A DNA stretch of 64,000 nt from Neurospora crassa OR74A (GCF_000182925.2 NC_026501.1:5931917-5995916), one strand, 5' to 3'; shown: positions 1-13,690, counted from the stretch's first letter. Translations and numbers: made by a program. Notes: generated by a model from the letters alone, not told the origin.

Positions 1-2144
1 CGGTATTACAAATCAAACCGCTCCTTATTAAACTATTCATTATATACAATATAAATAGAATATATTCGTACTTTTACTCGTTATTATAATCGTTATTTAT
101 AGGGGCCTATATAATTCTCAATCTATAGGCATCTCTATTAAAATATACTAAAAAAAAATTATAATAGATATTAGACGAAAGGTATAAAGATAGTATAATA
201 TTTAGTATATAGGAACTCGCTTTTTCAATTTCGTCTTCAACCTACAACTTCGCTTAGAAATATAAAGGAAATCTTATATTTATAATAAATAAATAGTATA
301 TATAGGCTTCTTCCTATATTATAATTATTTACCCGCAATTTACTATTCGGAATAGGCCTATTAGAATAGGCCTATCGACGCCCTTACAAAATAGAAGTAT
401 AAATATATATTTAGTAGACTAAAAGTTTTATTTAAGTAGTTAATAATTAATTAGGATCCGCTTTAATTAATTAATTACCTCGTAACCTTACTAAATATTA
501 GCGCCTAATATATTAAAGACTAATCTTTCGGACTAATATCAGCGAAATTAATACGCCCTATATATAACGGATTACAAAATAACCCTACACCGCTCACTAA
601 TTTCAATTAATTAATTTATACTATATATATTCGAACCCTCACAATCGCGCCTTAGGGCCTATCCAACGACTTAAAAATACGGCCTAGAAATATTAGCTTA
701 GAAATAGATTTTAAGAGTTAAATATAAACTATTTAAAAATCCTCTAATTCTATATTAAATTTCTAGAGGTCCAAAGGCGCGGATGCTACCCTCGGAATTT
801 TAAGTATAAATACAATAATCTAATTAGTAACTCAAGCAATTATAAGGAAAATTATTTCTAGGGCTTAGTAATAAGTAATTTTTGCGTAGAAGATTTTTAA
901 ATATTATTAAATAATATTTAAGGGAAATAGCCTAGAAAATTTCCGAGCTATATTTCTAGGTCGTTGGATACGCTATTATTTCTCATTCCCTTATTTCTCT
1001 ATAAAAAAAATTCGAAAGTTTATTAACCCTTTTTACTTTACGCTACTATATCTTCGCTTCTTTATTCGAATAAGGAAGAATATAATTAAATATAATTATT
1101 CGATAGTAAAATTATCGTTCGGCAATCCTAATTAAATTTATATTTAAGAGTCTGTAATTAAGGAGGAAGGGGCGGACTTTAAGTAGATTAAAGGGGAGTA
1201 GGGTAAAGGAGGAGGTTAATTATTGGATTTAAAGAGTTTTATTTGTATTTATTATATTAAGAGTAAGGAGAGTAATTAAATAGATTTATTAATACTATAG
1301 TATTATAAGGAATTAAAATTATAATTACTATACTACCTTATAATAGATTCGTTATTAATATATTTATTAAAAGGATTAATATATAGTAAATTTCGTTACC
1401 GAATAACAAATTTATTTTAAGGAACTATAGTTAATTATAATTTAGGACCTATATTAATAAATAGTATTACTAAATAAGAACCTCTAACTATAAGTAATAA
1501 TTAATTAAAGGAAGAATTCGTTTCGAAGGAAACGAATCCGTCCTTAACTATCTTAATTACTTAGAACTATATTGGTATTTAACTATACCGATTATTTTAG
1601 TAATTAATCCTACTAGGTATAAATAAATAAACTTCGTATTCGTAGTTAGTTTAGCGCTGGCGATAATTTTAAATAAGCCTATTAGAATATAATTTAATAA
1701 TTACGAATTAAAACTATTAATATATTTCTTTAAAAGTAAATAAACTAATATAAATAGCCCCTATAAAGCCTCTAATTAAAAAGATAAGTACCTATTAAAA
1801 CGAATAAATTTAATTTTAAAAATGAAAATCTAAAATATAGTATTTTTATAGTTTTTCTCGACTAAAGCGAATAAAGGACTTATATTTATTAATAGGAGAA
1901 TTAAAATAAAGTATCTTAATAAAATAAAAAATAAAATAAGAATTATAAGAGGTACTTATAATTTCTCTTCTCGCTATTAAGGAATTTACTATTAATAAAA
2001 GGACATTTCTTCTCTTATCTTCTCTTCCCTTACAATAATACAAAAGTATAATAATCTATATTAAATAGTAAAAGGCGAAGAATGGAAAATATAATATAAC
2101 CCTCCAACCTACGCCTATATATCAATCCTATAATATCCAATTCT

Positions 2145-2480
2145 AAAAAAGTTAGAATATAAAAAAGAAACCTCCCCTAAAATAATAATAAAAACTTTAT
2201 TAACTATAATATTATACTTACCTAAAATCTCGTTATCCAACCGTTTATTAGTAAAAAAAAAATTAGAATATAAAAAAGAAACCTCCTCTAAAATAATAGC
2301 GGAAACTTTATTAGCTACGGTATTATACTCGCCCAAAGTCTCGTTATCCAACCGTTTATTAGCAAAAAAAAGTTAAAATATAAGAAAAAAACCTTTTTTA
2401 AAATAATAGTAGAAACTTTATTAGCTATAGTATTATATTCGCCTAAAGTTTCGTTATTTAGCTATTTATTTTTATAGTGC
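2145..2480 (-). repeat. 111-bp tandem repeat, three copies, coding period
   Basis: Three copies with anchors at 2152, 2263 and 2373 (TTAGAATAT or TTAAAATAT), so the spacing is 111 then 110 bp. On the minus strand each unit reads as about 37 residues such as LDNETLGEYNTVANKV followed by VSFLYSNFF. A period of 37 codons with a conserved reading points to a protein-coding repeat. The missing base in the third copy lies in a homopolymer and breaks the frame. Host protein unknown. Confidence 0.7.
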
Positions 2481-3001
2481 CTTTATCCTCTTAATCCATA
2501 TTATATCCTATATATAATTAGAACCTAATCTAAAGTTTAAATCAATCTATAATATATTTAGGATATATCTTCGCTTCCATCTTTTTAGAAGTAGGTTTAA
2601 ATAATGTAGCGCTAGCTTTTACTATTATTAGGGGGGCAAATAGAGGGGGGGCTTATAATAAATAAATAATTAGTAGAAGTTTTAAAAAAAATAAATATAA
2701 AGTTTATAAATATAGGAGTTCGCTTTATATCCCGGATAAATATAGAGAATAAATAAAGGTATATCTTAATACTCCTTATATATTAATTTTATCTTTCTAG
2801 TATTAATTTAAAAAATTATTAGCGATAAATTAAGGATATATTAAAAATAGGACTAAAAGGCTTACCTTCTTATTTTTCAAATAGGGGACATCTATAAAAT
2901 TACCTCGATTATTATTATTATTCAATTCCTAGGTATTAAATAGGTTACTAATAAACGGGAGAGTAGGGTCGGAATCGTTATCAAAAGATAATTACACTCC
3001 G

Positions 3002-3290
3002 CTATCTTAATTCCCCGTAGGGGAAGTCTATATATTTCTAATAATACTTATTATATTACTAGTAGGTAGGAAAGTAAAATTAACTTCTAGCGTAATACCT
3101 TTACGAGAATTACCTTAATAATCTAATCGTCGCTAATATTTAATTATAGGTAATTCGGGGGGGCTATCTTCATTCCCTGTAAGGAAATTCTATATATTTT
3201 CGGTAATACTTATTATAATAAGTATATTGGCAATAGAATTAATTTCCGGTATAACGCCTTCGCGAGAATTACTTTAGAGGTCTAATTAAT
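3002..3290 (-). repeat. 162-bp direct duplication, coding period
   Basis: CTATCTT anchors at 3002 and 3164 begin two diverged copies 162 bp (54 codons) apart. The minus-strand reading of both contains GNSRKG or SNSREG, then a hydrophobic stretch, with TAG/TAA stops where CAG/CAA would be expected before RIP. Each copy includes a degenerate form of the block-1 palindrome (3012 and 3174). Probably part of a decayed gene; product unknown. Confidence 0.55.
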
Positions 3291-4139
3291 ATAGTTACTT
3301 AACTATAAGCGAATTAAAAAGAGTATTCTCCGTAAGTCGTTTATTAATTAATTGTAGGTTATATAGTATAATAACGTTCTAGTAAACTTTTTTAAATTTA
3401 TTATCTAGCCTAAGGATCTCTACCAATTCTTTTTCGGATTTAATTTTAATATTACTCCAACTAATCTTATCCACAACCTTAATTTATATAGCTACTCTTT
3501 TCCACTATTCGTCCTTAGAGGACTTAATAGGGGTACTAACTAAATCCGTTACAAACTAGTAACGCTCCTCCTCTACCTATTTATATTTAAAGATAGTGTT
3601 GATATTAAATAGATTAGTAACGCCCCCGGATATCTTATCTAAATCCTTAACCGTAAGGATAATATTATTAGTAATACTATTAAAAACGAAATCTATAAAT
3701 ATTAGCCCGTAAAGAAGTAAATATTTAAAAATAGTTTAACCTACTTCACTATCCTCGAAACCCTCTTTATATATTATATAATATTGAATAAATAAGGAAT
3801 ATATATTATTAATATATACTATACGTACCGTATAATAATCTTCAACTCTTTAAAGAAGGGATATTACTTAAATATAATAATTAAATTTATATAATATTAC
3901 AACTTTTATAACTTTATATAATAAAAACGTTTACAAATACTTATTATAAATATATTTAATACTAATCTCCAATTAGAGGGAATAGACCCACTAATTTAAA
4001 TTAACGAACCTATAGGCAATATTTCTCTATAGGGAAATATAGACTAACCTTTCTCGTTATACGTTCTTCTTACTATATATTAATAGTACTGTAGATAGTT
4101 GGGAGGAACTACTATACTAGTTCGGTCTATCTAATCTAA

Positions 4140-7100
4140 TAGAAACGTTTAATATATTAAAGTATAATTAGCACGTTCTATATAAATAAGAGTCTAATAT
4201 TAATATAATATTATTAATATACGTTTAGTCCGGCTGTACTAATATTAGAATTTAAAATAAGAATATTAATATTCGTTTATAGCGAATTTTAATTTAAAAT
4301 AATAGTAGTCTATTCTAACTATACCTAATTAAACCTAATAGACCGTACTAAAAAAGAGGCCTTCTCTAATAAGGATATAAGGGTCCTATAAAAATATTAG
4401 TATAAGTAGGCTATAGTAGGTAATTAAGGGGGCTTATATCTATATTTAAAGCGAATTAACGATTACTAATATATACTTCTTTTACCCTTTTTATTTAAAA
4501 TATTCTTCTAATATCTATATCTATAATAGAGACTTACTATAATAAAAGGCGAATATACGGGTCGGGTTAATAGGAGGCTATATATCCAAATTTTAATTTA
4601 ATTAAAAAAATATATATATTAAACCACCGTTAAAATTATTCTTAAAAAGCGCTTCGATAGTATTAACGCCGAACTTAATTAATAAATCTTCTTTATTAGG
4701 AATTTAAGTAGCGTTAGGGAATCCTAATTTATAAAATAGGAGCCTTTCTATCTTTTTAATATTTAAAATTATAATAGGATTATAAATATTTAAGAGTTAG
4801 AATATATAGTAATTTTATGTAAGGTATTATAAGGAATGAATTAATATTATATTGAGTCCCTTTCTCTTCTTAACGTCTTTAGAATCCTTTATATTATATA
4901 TAGGATTGCTACGTAGGCGCTTAAGTATAACGTTAATTACAATTATAATTTTATTACTTAGGGTATAGTAAATAAGTATAATATAATAGATAGTTATTAG
5001 TAGAATAGTAGCCGACGGGTATATTACAATATTATTAAATAAAGTAATAAAGGTTATTATACTATAAAATAACTAAATATATTTATAATTATTAATAATA
5101 AATATAGTACTAGATAATACAATAGTTCTATTATTTAATATTAAGTTCTAAGTAAGTAAATTAAAGGCTTACTATTTAAAACCCTATATTTTTTCAATTA
5201 ATTAAAAATCGTTAAAAATACTAGTAAGTTTAAATATATTGCAATTAAACTAGAAATTAGTAGGATAGTTAGGGTTGTAGTAAAATTTATTGAATTCTAT
5301 AAGGGCTTTACTAGTAAGATAGTCCGGAAATTAAATAGGGAGCGCCGTATTTTCCTATACTAGGGAAGTAAATATATTGAAATTTATTACCCTATTTAAA
5401 AAGGGGGTAATAGAAATATAGATAATAGTACGCTTAGGTAATAGGCGGATCCATTTTTATATCGTAGAATCTTTATTATATATAAATTACGCTTCATTAT
5501 AAATAACTCTATAGAATATCGTACCTTCGACTAACGTTATTACTAAATAGTAAAAGTATAATTTTCGGACTTTATTTATACTATTATTTATTAGTATATT
5601 AATATTTTACAATTAAAAGCTATAAGGAAACTATTAATAAATACCTTTATTTCCCTATATAGAAATTACTAATAAATACCTTTATTTCCCTATATAGAAA
5701 CTACGAATAATTAGGATTTTTCTATTATAGGAAAATTTATTCGGTATTATCTTCCAAATCTTCGTCCTCTTCCTCCTCCGTTTATAATTTAATATAGTTA
5801 ATAATCTCTGTATTTTTTTACTTATTATCGTTTTACTTATTATTTTCCTATTTATCGTCAATAGGAACAATCTTCTTCGAACTTTTCTTCTTCGAACCTT
5901 TCTTCGGAGCTCGCTTCTTAGTAGAAACCTTCTTATTTGTACCGCTAGTATTATAGTTATTACCAACCTCTATTAATTAATCCTATAGGATATATTTATT
6001 ATATTTAATAGGAAACCTATTATTAGAGAAGGAAAATTTACGTACTTAATATTAATAATATATAGAAATAGCGGTTAGAATAATAAACCGTACTATATTA
6101 GGGTTATTATACTTTTTAATATATACGGCTATAAGTATATTGAATTCTTATTAAATTAATATAATTTACGTATAACTATTCCGCTAGGATATAGTATTAT
6201 AGTAATTATAAAAGTATTTAAAATCGAACGAATCTCTAAATATAGTTGTATACTTGTAAAATATTTAAATAATAAAGTTAAATAGTATTAGAATTAGCGA
6301 AGGATAGGCGGTATATTATTTTATTTTGCTCCTACACTCTATTTCCTTTATATATATTAAAATTACCGTTATATATATAATTATTTTTCCAGTACTAATA
6401 TTATTAATTAATATAGCCGTTCTTAGAGGACTTTCCTCTAACTTACGAATAATATAGGTATTTATAAACGCAGTTAATCTATTATTTCCCTGTATAGAAA
6501 GTCGAAGGGTAGTCGGATACTAGTAGAATAGGAATATAAATATTAAATAATTTAATTTATTAATAAATTAATAGGGTAATAGATAGCCTTTATTTCTATT
6601 TAACCCCTATTTTACTTAATTATAATAATCCTCAAATATAAAGAGATTAAAACTTCTATTATTCTTATTATCCTACTACTATACTTCGTCTACGTAATAG
6701 CCCTATTCCTTTATAATTTTAAGGATGAGGTCTTTATTAGGAAATTTAAATAATAGGTAACCGCGCTTTATTAATATAAATATAATAAACCTATATTGTT
6801 ATTGTAAAGTTATTTATTAATTAAAGTACTCCTTATTACTAACTATTATATTAAATTCTAAACTATCCCTCCTCTAAAGAGCGGTCGTATTATCCTTTAA
6901 ACAATCTATTAACCTTTTATATACTTTAATATTTTCATTCCTATTTAAATACTCCGTTAAAGCCCCTTAATTAAAGAATATTAATTCGGCCTCGGTAAAT
7001 AACTTATCGAGCGGATATATATAAAACTAAAGGTACCTATATATAGGGGTTCTATCCAATAAGATTTTAATAATTTAACTATTCAAAACATTAAGCATTA

Positions 7101-7990
7101 ACTATATTACAATTACCGAAACTTTAATATAAATTTTCGAGAGGTTCTATCCGTTATTAAAGCAGTTTAACTATTTACGTTAGTCTTAAATAAATTTCTT
7201 TCGCCGGTATAATTCTAATATATATTTCCTAAATTAATAGAAGGTAGCGAGGTTCTATATAGAATTATAAAGGCGCGTATATAAAAGGGTATAAATAGTA
7301 TTAATATTTATTATATTATTTATTTTAATAAAGCCCTTACGGGCTACAAGAAAAATATTATTACTTATTACTTACGCAATATTCTTAATAGATTTCTTAT
7401 ATCCGGCTTCCAATAATATTTTATACCGGTCGTCTTCGGATATAACTATATACAGTATAGCCTTTTTAAATATAATATTATTACAATTAGCGAAATAATA
7501 ATTTTTATTAATATATTAGGTAGTAAAATAATTATAGTAGATTATAGCGCGGACCTAATTATTTATAGAATAGCTATTCTAATTATACTCTTTAAAAAAA
7601 TCCTAGGTATAGTATAATACGCTATTGAAATTTATATTTATAATAGAGGTTTTAAAGTAAGTAAAGTATATTACAAGAAAGGTAACTATTAAATAAATTT
7701 TATTTTAATTCGCTAGGCGGCGTTATTTTAGTATAGGGTTTTTTAAATTTCCGACCCGGATAATATAAGGAATAGGAGGGACGTACGGCTCTTTAGTAAT
7801 AGAAATTAGGATGTAACTATATTATAAGTATATAAAGGATTGGGGGAAATCCTTTAATAATTATTTCTATATATTGAAGGAAGCGCTATTCTAAATAGTA
7901 TTACTATAAATATAAAGAGCCTTTAAGTAAGTGAAGGGGCCGAAAATTTTAATTACTATAATAAAAACTAAAAGTTAATATAATAATACA
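4140..7990 (-). pseudogene. RIP-decayed SNF2-type helicase relic
   Basis: I read the minus strand treating TAA/TAG as former Gln/Trp codons. From about 7990 down to about 5700 one frame stays coding-like and carries an ATP-binding motif I at 6385-6411: AILINNISTGK, which becomes a DDIGTGK-type sequence if TpG-to-TpA changes are undone. It is followed by a motif Ia-like YPSLILIPFNF and by NNPNIVRFIILTAIS, the usual fungal SNF2 spacing. A Lys-rich then Glu-rich linker lies at 5720-5960. A motif V-like ISTAGLN is at 4223-4243 in another frame, so indels or introns intervene. Motifs II and VI were not found convincingly. Non-functional: many stops and no intact start. The family call is by eye; a different helicase class is possible. 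Confidence 0.5.
5635..5704. repeat. 35-bp tandem duplication containing palindrome A
   Basis: The stretch TAATAAATACCTTTATTTCC starts at 5635 and again at 5670, giving two near-identical 35-bp units, each ending in TTTCCCTATATAGAAA. A 35-bp period is not a codon multiple, so this looks like a local duplication of a palindrome copy with its flank. Confidence 0.75.
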
Positions 7991-9123
7991 GGTAATATTT
8001 CTCTATAGGGAAAGAATATAGTAAATTAAATAATATTTCTCTATAGGGAAAGTATAAGTAAGGTCGTATTATAATATATATTAGTAACTTATATTTATAT
8101 TCTATATAATTTCCTAGTATAATTGTATTAGGATAGTTAAGTATTAATATATATACCGGTACTTTAAGCGCGGCCTTCGCTTTAAGTACGAAAGTAATAG
8201 TTTAGCTTAAAATAAACTTATTTAATAAATTACGTAATTCCTTATTATAGAACTCTAATATAATAAATATAGTACAACCGACTTTAAAAAGGTATATATT
8301 ATTGCTTTTAGGAGAGACGAATTTAAATAAAACGTTAAAGAGGGTCTCGATTATCCGGATATTATAGTAGCCGCTATAGTAAGAATAGCCCGCTTATACT
8401 AAAGCGTCCTTAGTTTACTATAATTTATAATTTACAACCGTTGGATTATTTTTATTAGTTAATTTATACTAAGTAAGCGGTAGATAGTATAATACTAAAA
8501 AGGTCTCAAATTTCTTATTATCGAAAAATTTAATTAGTAGTTTAAGGTTTAGGTTAGTAACTATATTACCCTTAACCTTTAGGTTAGCTATTTCTACTAC
8601 TTTATTTCCCTATAGAGAAAGATAATAGTATTATTTATAATTAAATTAGCGAATATTTCCTATAATAAAATAAAATATTAATTTTTATTACTTATATTAT
8701 TTTTATATAGGGAAACTTTACCTTAAATTATATTATTTAAGAAATAAAAATAGAAATATAAATTAGAAGGGACAACTAGGGAGGGTTTTATATTTATACC
8801 GGGCGGAATTACCAAGGATCTCCTACGAGAATACAAAGTATTAGTCTTCTTTACCTACGTTATTTCCCTATAGGGAAATTTTACTTAGAAAGTATATTAT
8901 TAAAGGAAGGAGGAAGAGAGGAGTTAGAAGGACCGACCGAGGAGGGGTTATATAGATAATTAAATATAGATCTACCTAAATTTAGGGTAGATATCCTAAA
9001 ATATAGATTATACTAATATTTCCCTATAGAGAAATAATATAAGTAAATTATAGAATTGTAGGGAGTTTTAATATAAATACTTAATAAATTTAATAAAGGA
9101 TTTTATATTAAACTTCTATTTAG

Positions 9124-9223
9124 NNNNNNNNNNNNNNNNNNNNNNNNNNNNNNNNNNNNNNNNNNNNNNNNNNNNNNNNNNNNNNNNNNNNNNNNNNNNN
9201 NNNNNNNNNNNNNNNNNNNNNNN
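9124..9223. other. Assembly gap, 100 N
   Basis: Exactly 100 undetermined bases inside the AT-rich block. The round length indicates a scaffold join of unknown true size. Confidence 0.97.
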
Positions 9224-10079
9224 TAGTATGCTTGATCCAAATTTCCTTATATGGTATAAGAGTACAATCGAGTCTTATATTCCTACTAGTAAATTAGTAA
9301 GAGTATAGTAGTAGTAAATTTTAAATATATCGGCAATAAATCCTTAGTTGTAATAAATATATATATAGATATATAGAAGAAGCGATATAAACCGATTATT
9401 CCAATAGTAGGATTATTAATATAGTATTTCAACTATATTAATATTTAGTTATAGTATATCCTATATCTCTTAGTCTATATTTAAGTAAGCGTAATTATAC
9501 CTAACGTAAATAGTTAAAATAGATTTATTTTAAGCCTAATTCCGTACTTCCTCTCGTAAATTCTCTATAATATAAATAATTAGAAGTTTAATATAAATCT
9601 AAAATAATAGAGCCTAATTTACGTTTTAGATAGTAGTAAAATTATATATATTCGTTAAGGGTTTTATATATAAGTAAACCTTCTATTTATTATTGTAGTT
9701 AAGGATTATTCTTAGCGTATCTTTAAATATTATGTTTGAAGTAAATATAGTAAAGTCGTACTATACGGCTAACGAAGTACGCGGGCCTACAACGGTAGTA
9801 ATCTCTCTTAGAAATATATATTAAAAACCCTATATTAATTAACTAGGAATTAATATAAATATATTAGAGATAGAACGTTAAATAAAAAGTCTACTTATAA
9901 GTACTTTAAAATCTTAATCTATAGTAATATTATAAAAACCCTCTCCGTCCAATTCCCGCTACTTTACTATATATCTATAATTAACTTCGAAGATTTTAAA
10001 TACGGTTTTAAATATAAGGGCGTATATATTTAGTAAATTAATATTAATTAGGATACAAATAAGGGGGAAAATTATTATA

Positions 10080-10640
10080 ATTAGGGATTTATTAGAAATA
10101 GATTTAAAATAATTCAGCAATTTATATCGCTTCAATTATTTTAAGTAGAAGCCCCAAATAATTTCTCTATTCGACGTACTAGAAAGATGCTTGTAATTTA
10201 TATCCAATTCAAAGGACTTAATAAGACCTTTACGAAAGAACTTTACCTACTCTTTAAAGAAATAAATAATTATAAAATTAGTTCTATCGTTAAAGACTTT
10301 CTAAATATACTATTTAATAAAAAAACTTAATAATTTATTTTTAATAAGACTCTAATATATAAACTTATACAAATATTTAGATCTTAATATTTTAGCTAAT
10401 ACTCGTATATTATAACTTTAAAGTTCGAAGTTCCTAATAGTTAAGTAAGAGCGCGATACTTTTTAATTACTAACCAAACCCTATTAATATTATTAAAACT
10501 TATATATATTTAATTAATAATATTTATACCGTATTTACTAAGGAATTAAATAAAATATAGGTTGCGGGTTAAGGTCGCTAAATTACAAATTAATTAATAA
10601 TTAATCTTTAATATATTATCGATATTAGGAATTTACTTAT
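10080..10640 (+). pseudogene. RIP-decayed coding relic, unknown product
   Basis: In one plus-strand frame stops are almost only TAA/TAG at positions that could be former Gln or Trp. The translation looks protein-like, for example VEAPNNFSIRRTRKMLVIY followed by FTKELYLLFKEINNYK. There is no intact start and I recognise no domain. It may be a segment of a larger repeat-borne gene. Confidence 0.35.
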
Positions 10641-12363
10641 TCTAAATTATACTAGGGTCTCCTATTTTCTATAAAACCCTTATTAAATTATTGATAATAT
10701 ATTAAGGAATTTTACTAGGAGGTAGTAATAGGTACGTATATTAACTATAGGAAGTTATAACGATATATAGGATAGTTTTAGTATCGGTTAGAACGTAAAT
10801 ATTAATAATAATATCGTAGCTTCGAGTTTGGATAGTACTATATCCTTATAGGTATTCGGTCTCTAATTTATTATTAATAAATCTTTAATAAGTCTTTAAA
10901 ATAAGGAGGAAAGATCTACTTACTATATTTAGCCTTTCTTACTAATATAGAATATATTTCAATATACGCCTTAATATATAATAATTTAAATATAAAGTCC
11001 CTTAAATAACTTTCGATTATTAGTTTAATATTTAACTAAAATCGATTAAAATTATTAGGGAAGCTAGTAAAAAAATATATCCTCTCTCCCGGCTTTAAAT
11101 TCTAATACTTTAACTAATAGCGAATATAACTAATAATTATCTTAATAGAAATAAATCAAGAATATAAGTAATACTAATTATAAGGGGTATATTTTAAATA
11201 GGAAATACTCTATTTATATACTAAATAAATTTGTAAAATAGCCTCGATTCTTTATAGCCCTATATCTCCCAACGCGTTCTAACCGCCTATACCCAATTAA
11301 TTATAAAAATTATATTAGTAAATAATAATTACCGTTAATTAGGTTATAATAATATAATTAAAGCTAGGGATAAATTATAGATAAATCTATACCTAATAAT
11401 TCGCTTAACTAAAGGGACTTTATCCTATTAAAGGCGGATTTAAAATAAAAAGTTTATAATTTCTTTATCGATTGTAAATATAAACCCTTATTTATACGTT
11501 TACTAAACTCTATAGTCTAAATATTCATAGTGTTTAATATTAGTATATTTATATATAGTATAATAATAAATAGTGTTATTTAGATAGTTAGAGGAAATTT
11601 CTTTTGCAAGCATTTTCTTTACAATATAATACTAAATCTAAGATATAAAAGAGTAATTAGATATTAACTTTATTTAAACTACTATTTTATTTTAAAATAC
11701 TACTATTATATACTTCGCTCTACAGAGCCTTAACTTAGTCTTCAATTAAACCATTAACGTTTATAACATATACTACACTAAAAGTAGAAGACTCGGGGTA
11801 TTCTAGAATAATAATTATATAATATATCGTTTTAATAAAAATAGAATATTAATTAATATTATTAAATAAAATAAGCGTTGGGCTTATAGTTTTAATCTTT
11901 ATATAATTAATATTATAAAATTAATTATTAATTAATATAGGATATATTTAGGATATATTAATAAAAATTTACTAAGAGGTTATTAGGTATTATAATATTA
12001 GGAGGGGTTATATCCTTTAAATCTTCTAACTTATTAAATTCGGCTATTGTACTAGCAATTTACTATAGTTCGAATATAGTAAATAATCTATTAAATACTT
12101 TATTATTCTATTTAATCAAACCGAATTTAGTAATAATAGCCAAAATATCGGCGTTAGAAATAGGGTTAGCGCTTATTTTGCGTCGAGTATAATAAATTAG
12201 AAATCAATTGGGGATAAATTACGTAAGTATTATTACGAACTATCGCGGAAGGTTTACAGAAGGGTAAATTCGGGCTGATATTGTTCGGACTTGTGCGTTT
12301 CTTATTTGTAAGCAAATTTCGTTTATTAGGATTAAAAGCGCCGGTTGTTTCTCCATAGGGAAA

Positions 12364-13690
12364 GTCAAAAGGTATATATACGACGTATTAAAGGGGTGAT
12401 AGTCAGTTGAGAGATTTTCTACAGTGTGGGGTCGGTCTTGGCGTATCCACTTGGGTCAGGAAGCTTTGGGTATGGGGTCGGGTCATGTGAGTACTCAATG
12501 ACTAACGACCTATACAGCAAATCGCCAGAGCAGAGACTGGAGCACGCATTGAGCTGGGCCGATCGATCCGTGATAGCTTGAATTGCACCGAACGTGGCCG
12601 GGGACGGCATTTATATTTTATCGGGCAGCTGCTCCGTTCAGATCGGTCGACGGAGCGGTGAGCGATGGCGGTATTCAGAGTTTCCGGACCGTAAACCTTC
12701 CCGAATCTTCTGCGGACACGGCGGGGTAGCTTCATTTTTTGGCCGATAAAAGCACCGGGATGTGGAGGGTTCGGAGGAGTCCATTGGCTTTTAGCTCACG
12801 GCGCCAGACCTTAGACTCATATGACGTTCAGAGATGGGTGCCGGCACCAAAAATATATCAAATTCAGAAGGTTGCCCTAATAAACGACTGCAAGAATTTT
12901 GCATCCTTCATACGCTCAAAATGAAGAGGTCAGGCAGACCAGTCATCCTCTGTCCGCCTGGTATGTCTTGGCCTTTTTGCTGAGACCACGCCAGAAATAG
13001 AGCCTCAGAGCCTCAGAGCCGTGGTACCGACTTCCATCGACTCACCACAATAGCCTGCCATCGGGTGAAACGAAAGAGACAGTTTCGCCCCATCCGTCTC
13101 GAGACCTCTGCCTTTGGTGTTTCGAGTTTGTCCGTTTGTCATCCGGTTGACATGGTGAATTGCAAAATGCCAGGGTCTTGGGCCAGGAAAGGGCCGACGA
13201 CGGATTCGCGCAGGAGTCCAGACGGAGAGGGTAGACGGAGGAGGGGTGGCTCCCGCGCGGGTGGTCGGCCAATGGCACTGAATGTCTTCAGCCAGGTGGG
13301 AGCGTCAATGGTCTCAAGGGTTGCAGGGTTCTTCTTCTTCACCTCATCGTCGTGGATGAATGCAACATTTCAACTTGTCTCGAGCAGTGCGGTGCAGATG
13401 TGTCGCTCGCCGCTGACTGTGCGTCCCTCGCCCTGAAAACAAAGTGCCCACCTCTGCTCTGCAAGCTGCAGCGTCTCGTTGCGAGAGTTTCTCTCCGTCG
13501 CGACCAGCACTGCGTCAGGATTAGGTGGCCAGGTACCCGGTACGTACCCTGCGCAAGCTTCTGTTACGGGGATGAGCTCCCTGGCTGCAGACACCAGCAG
13601 GGGTGCAGCAACGGCTTGGCAGTGATTAACAGGAGGGGCGTTCCCTCTACTTACGAGGATCACCCCACCTCCCCGCCTCAATTGCGTCCT
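12364..13690. other. Edge of gene island 1, no gene seen
   Basis: Base composition becomes normal here. Several overlapping open frames of 60-120 codons exist on both strands, but none has a recognisable domain, convincing codon usage or splice-linked partner. I see no supported gene. Confidence 0.6.

Larger units (their letters stand above)
1..12240. repeat. AT-rich RIP-mutated block 1
   Basis: Very AT-rich DNA in which CpA and TpG are nearly absent and TpA is abundant, while CpG persists; 481-540, for example, has no CA and no TG. This is the footprint of RIP, which changes CpA to TpA on either strand of repeated DNA in ascomycetes. Loss of TpG removes ATG, and CAA/CAG/TGG become stops, which explains why almost no long start-to-stop frames exist. 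Decayed coding frames, tandem repeats and a dispersed palindrome are listed separately. Outside those I see no gene, notably in 1-2140 and 10650-12240. The right edge grades into normal DNA over about 12200-12400. Confidence 0.93.
4022..12363. repeat. Dispersed 16-bp palindrome A (TTTCCCTATAGGGAAA)
   Basis: Ten copies within one or two bases of the self-complementary sequence TTTCCCTATAGGGAAA lie at 4022, 5650, 5685, 6485, 7998, 8036, 8605, 8863 (perfect), 9019 and 12348; degenerate forms lie near 3012 and 3174. Flanks differ except for the 5650/5685 pair. Two copies fall in the SNF2-like frame and read differently there (LSIQGN at 6485, FFPYRE at 7998). The 12348 copy at the block edge keeps CCATAG, which suggests the ancestor had CCATGG and RIP changed both strands. 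I saw no comparable copies in block 2. Confidence 0.7.

Noticed and set aside
5682-5966. 94-codon Arg/Lys-rich open frame on the minus strand
   Set aside because: It is one frame off the SNF2-like relic, whose own frame reads a sensible Lys-rich then Glu-rich linker with TAA only at Gln-like positions.
4022-12363. Palindrome A as a CRISPR-like array
   Set aside because: Copies are irregularly spaced over 8 kb without spacers or cas genes, and the host is a fungus.
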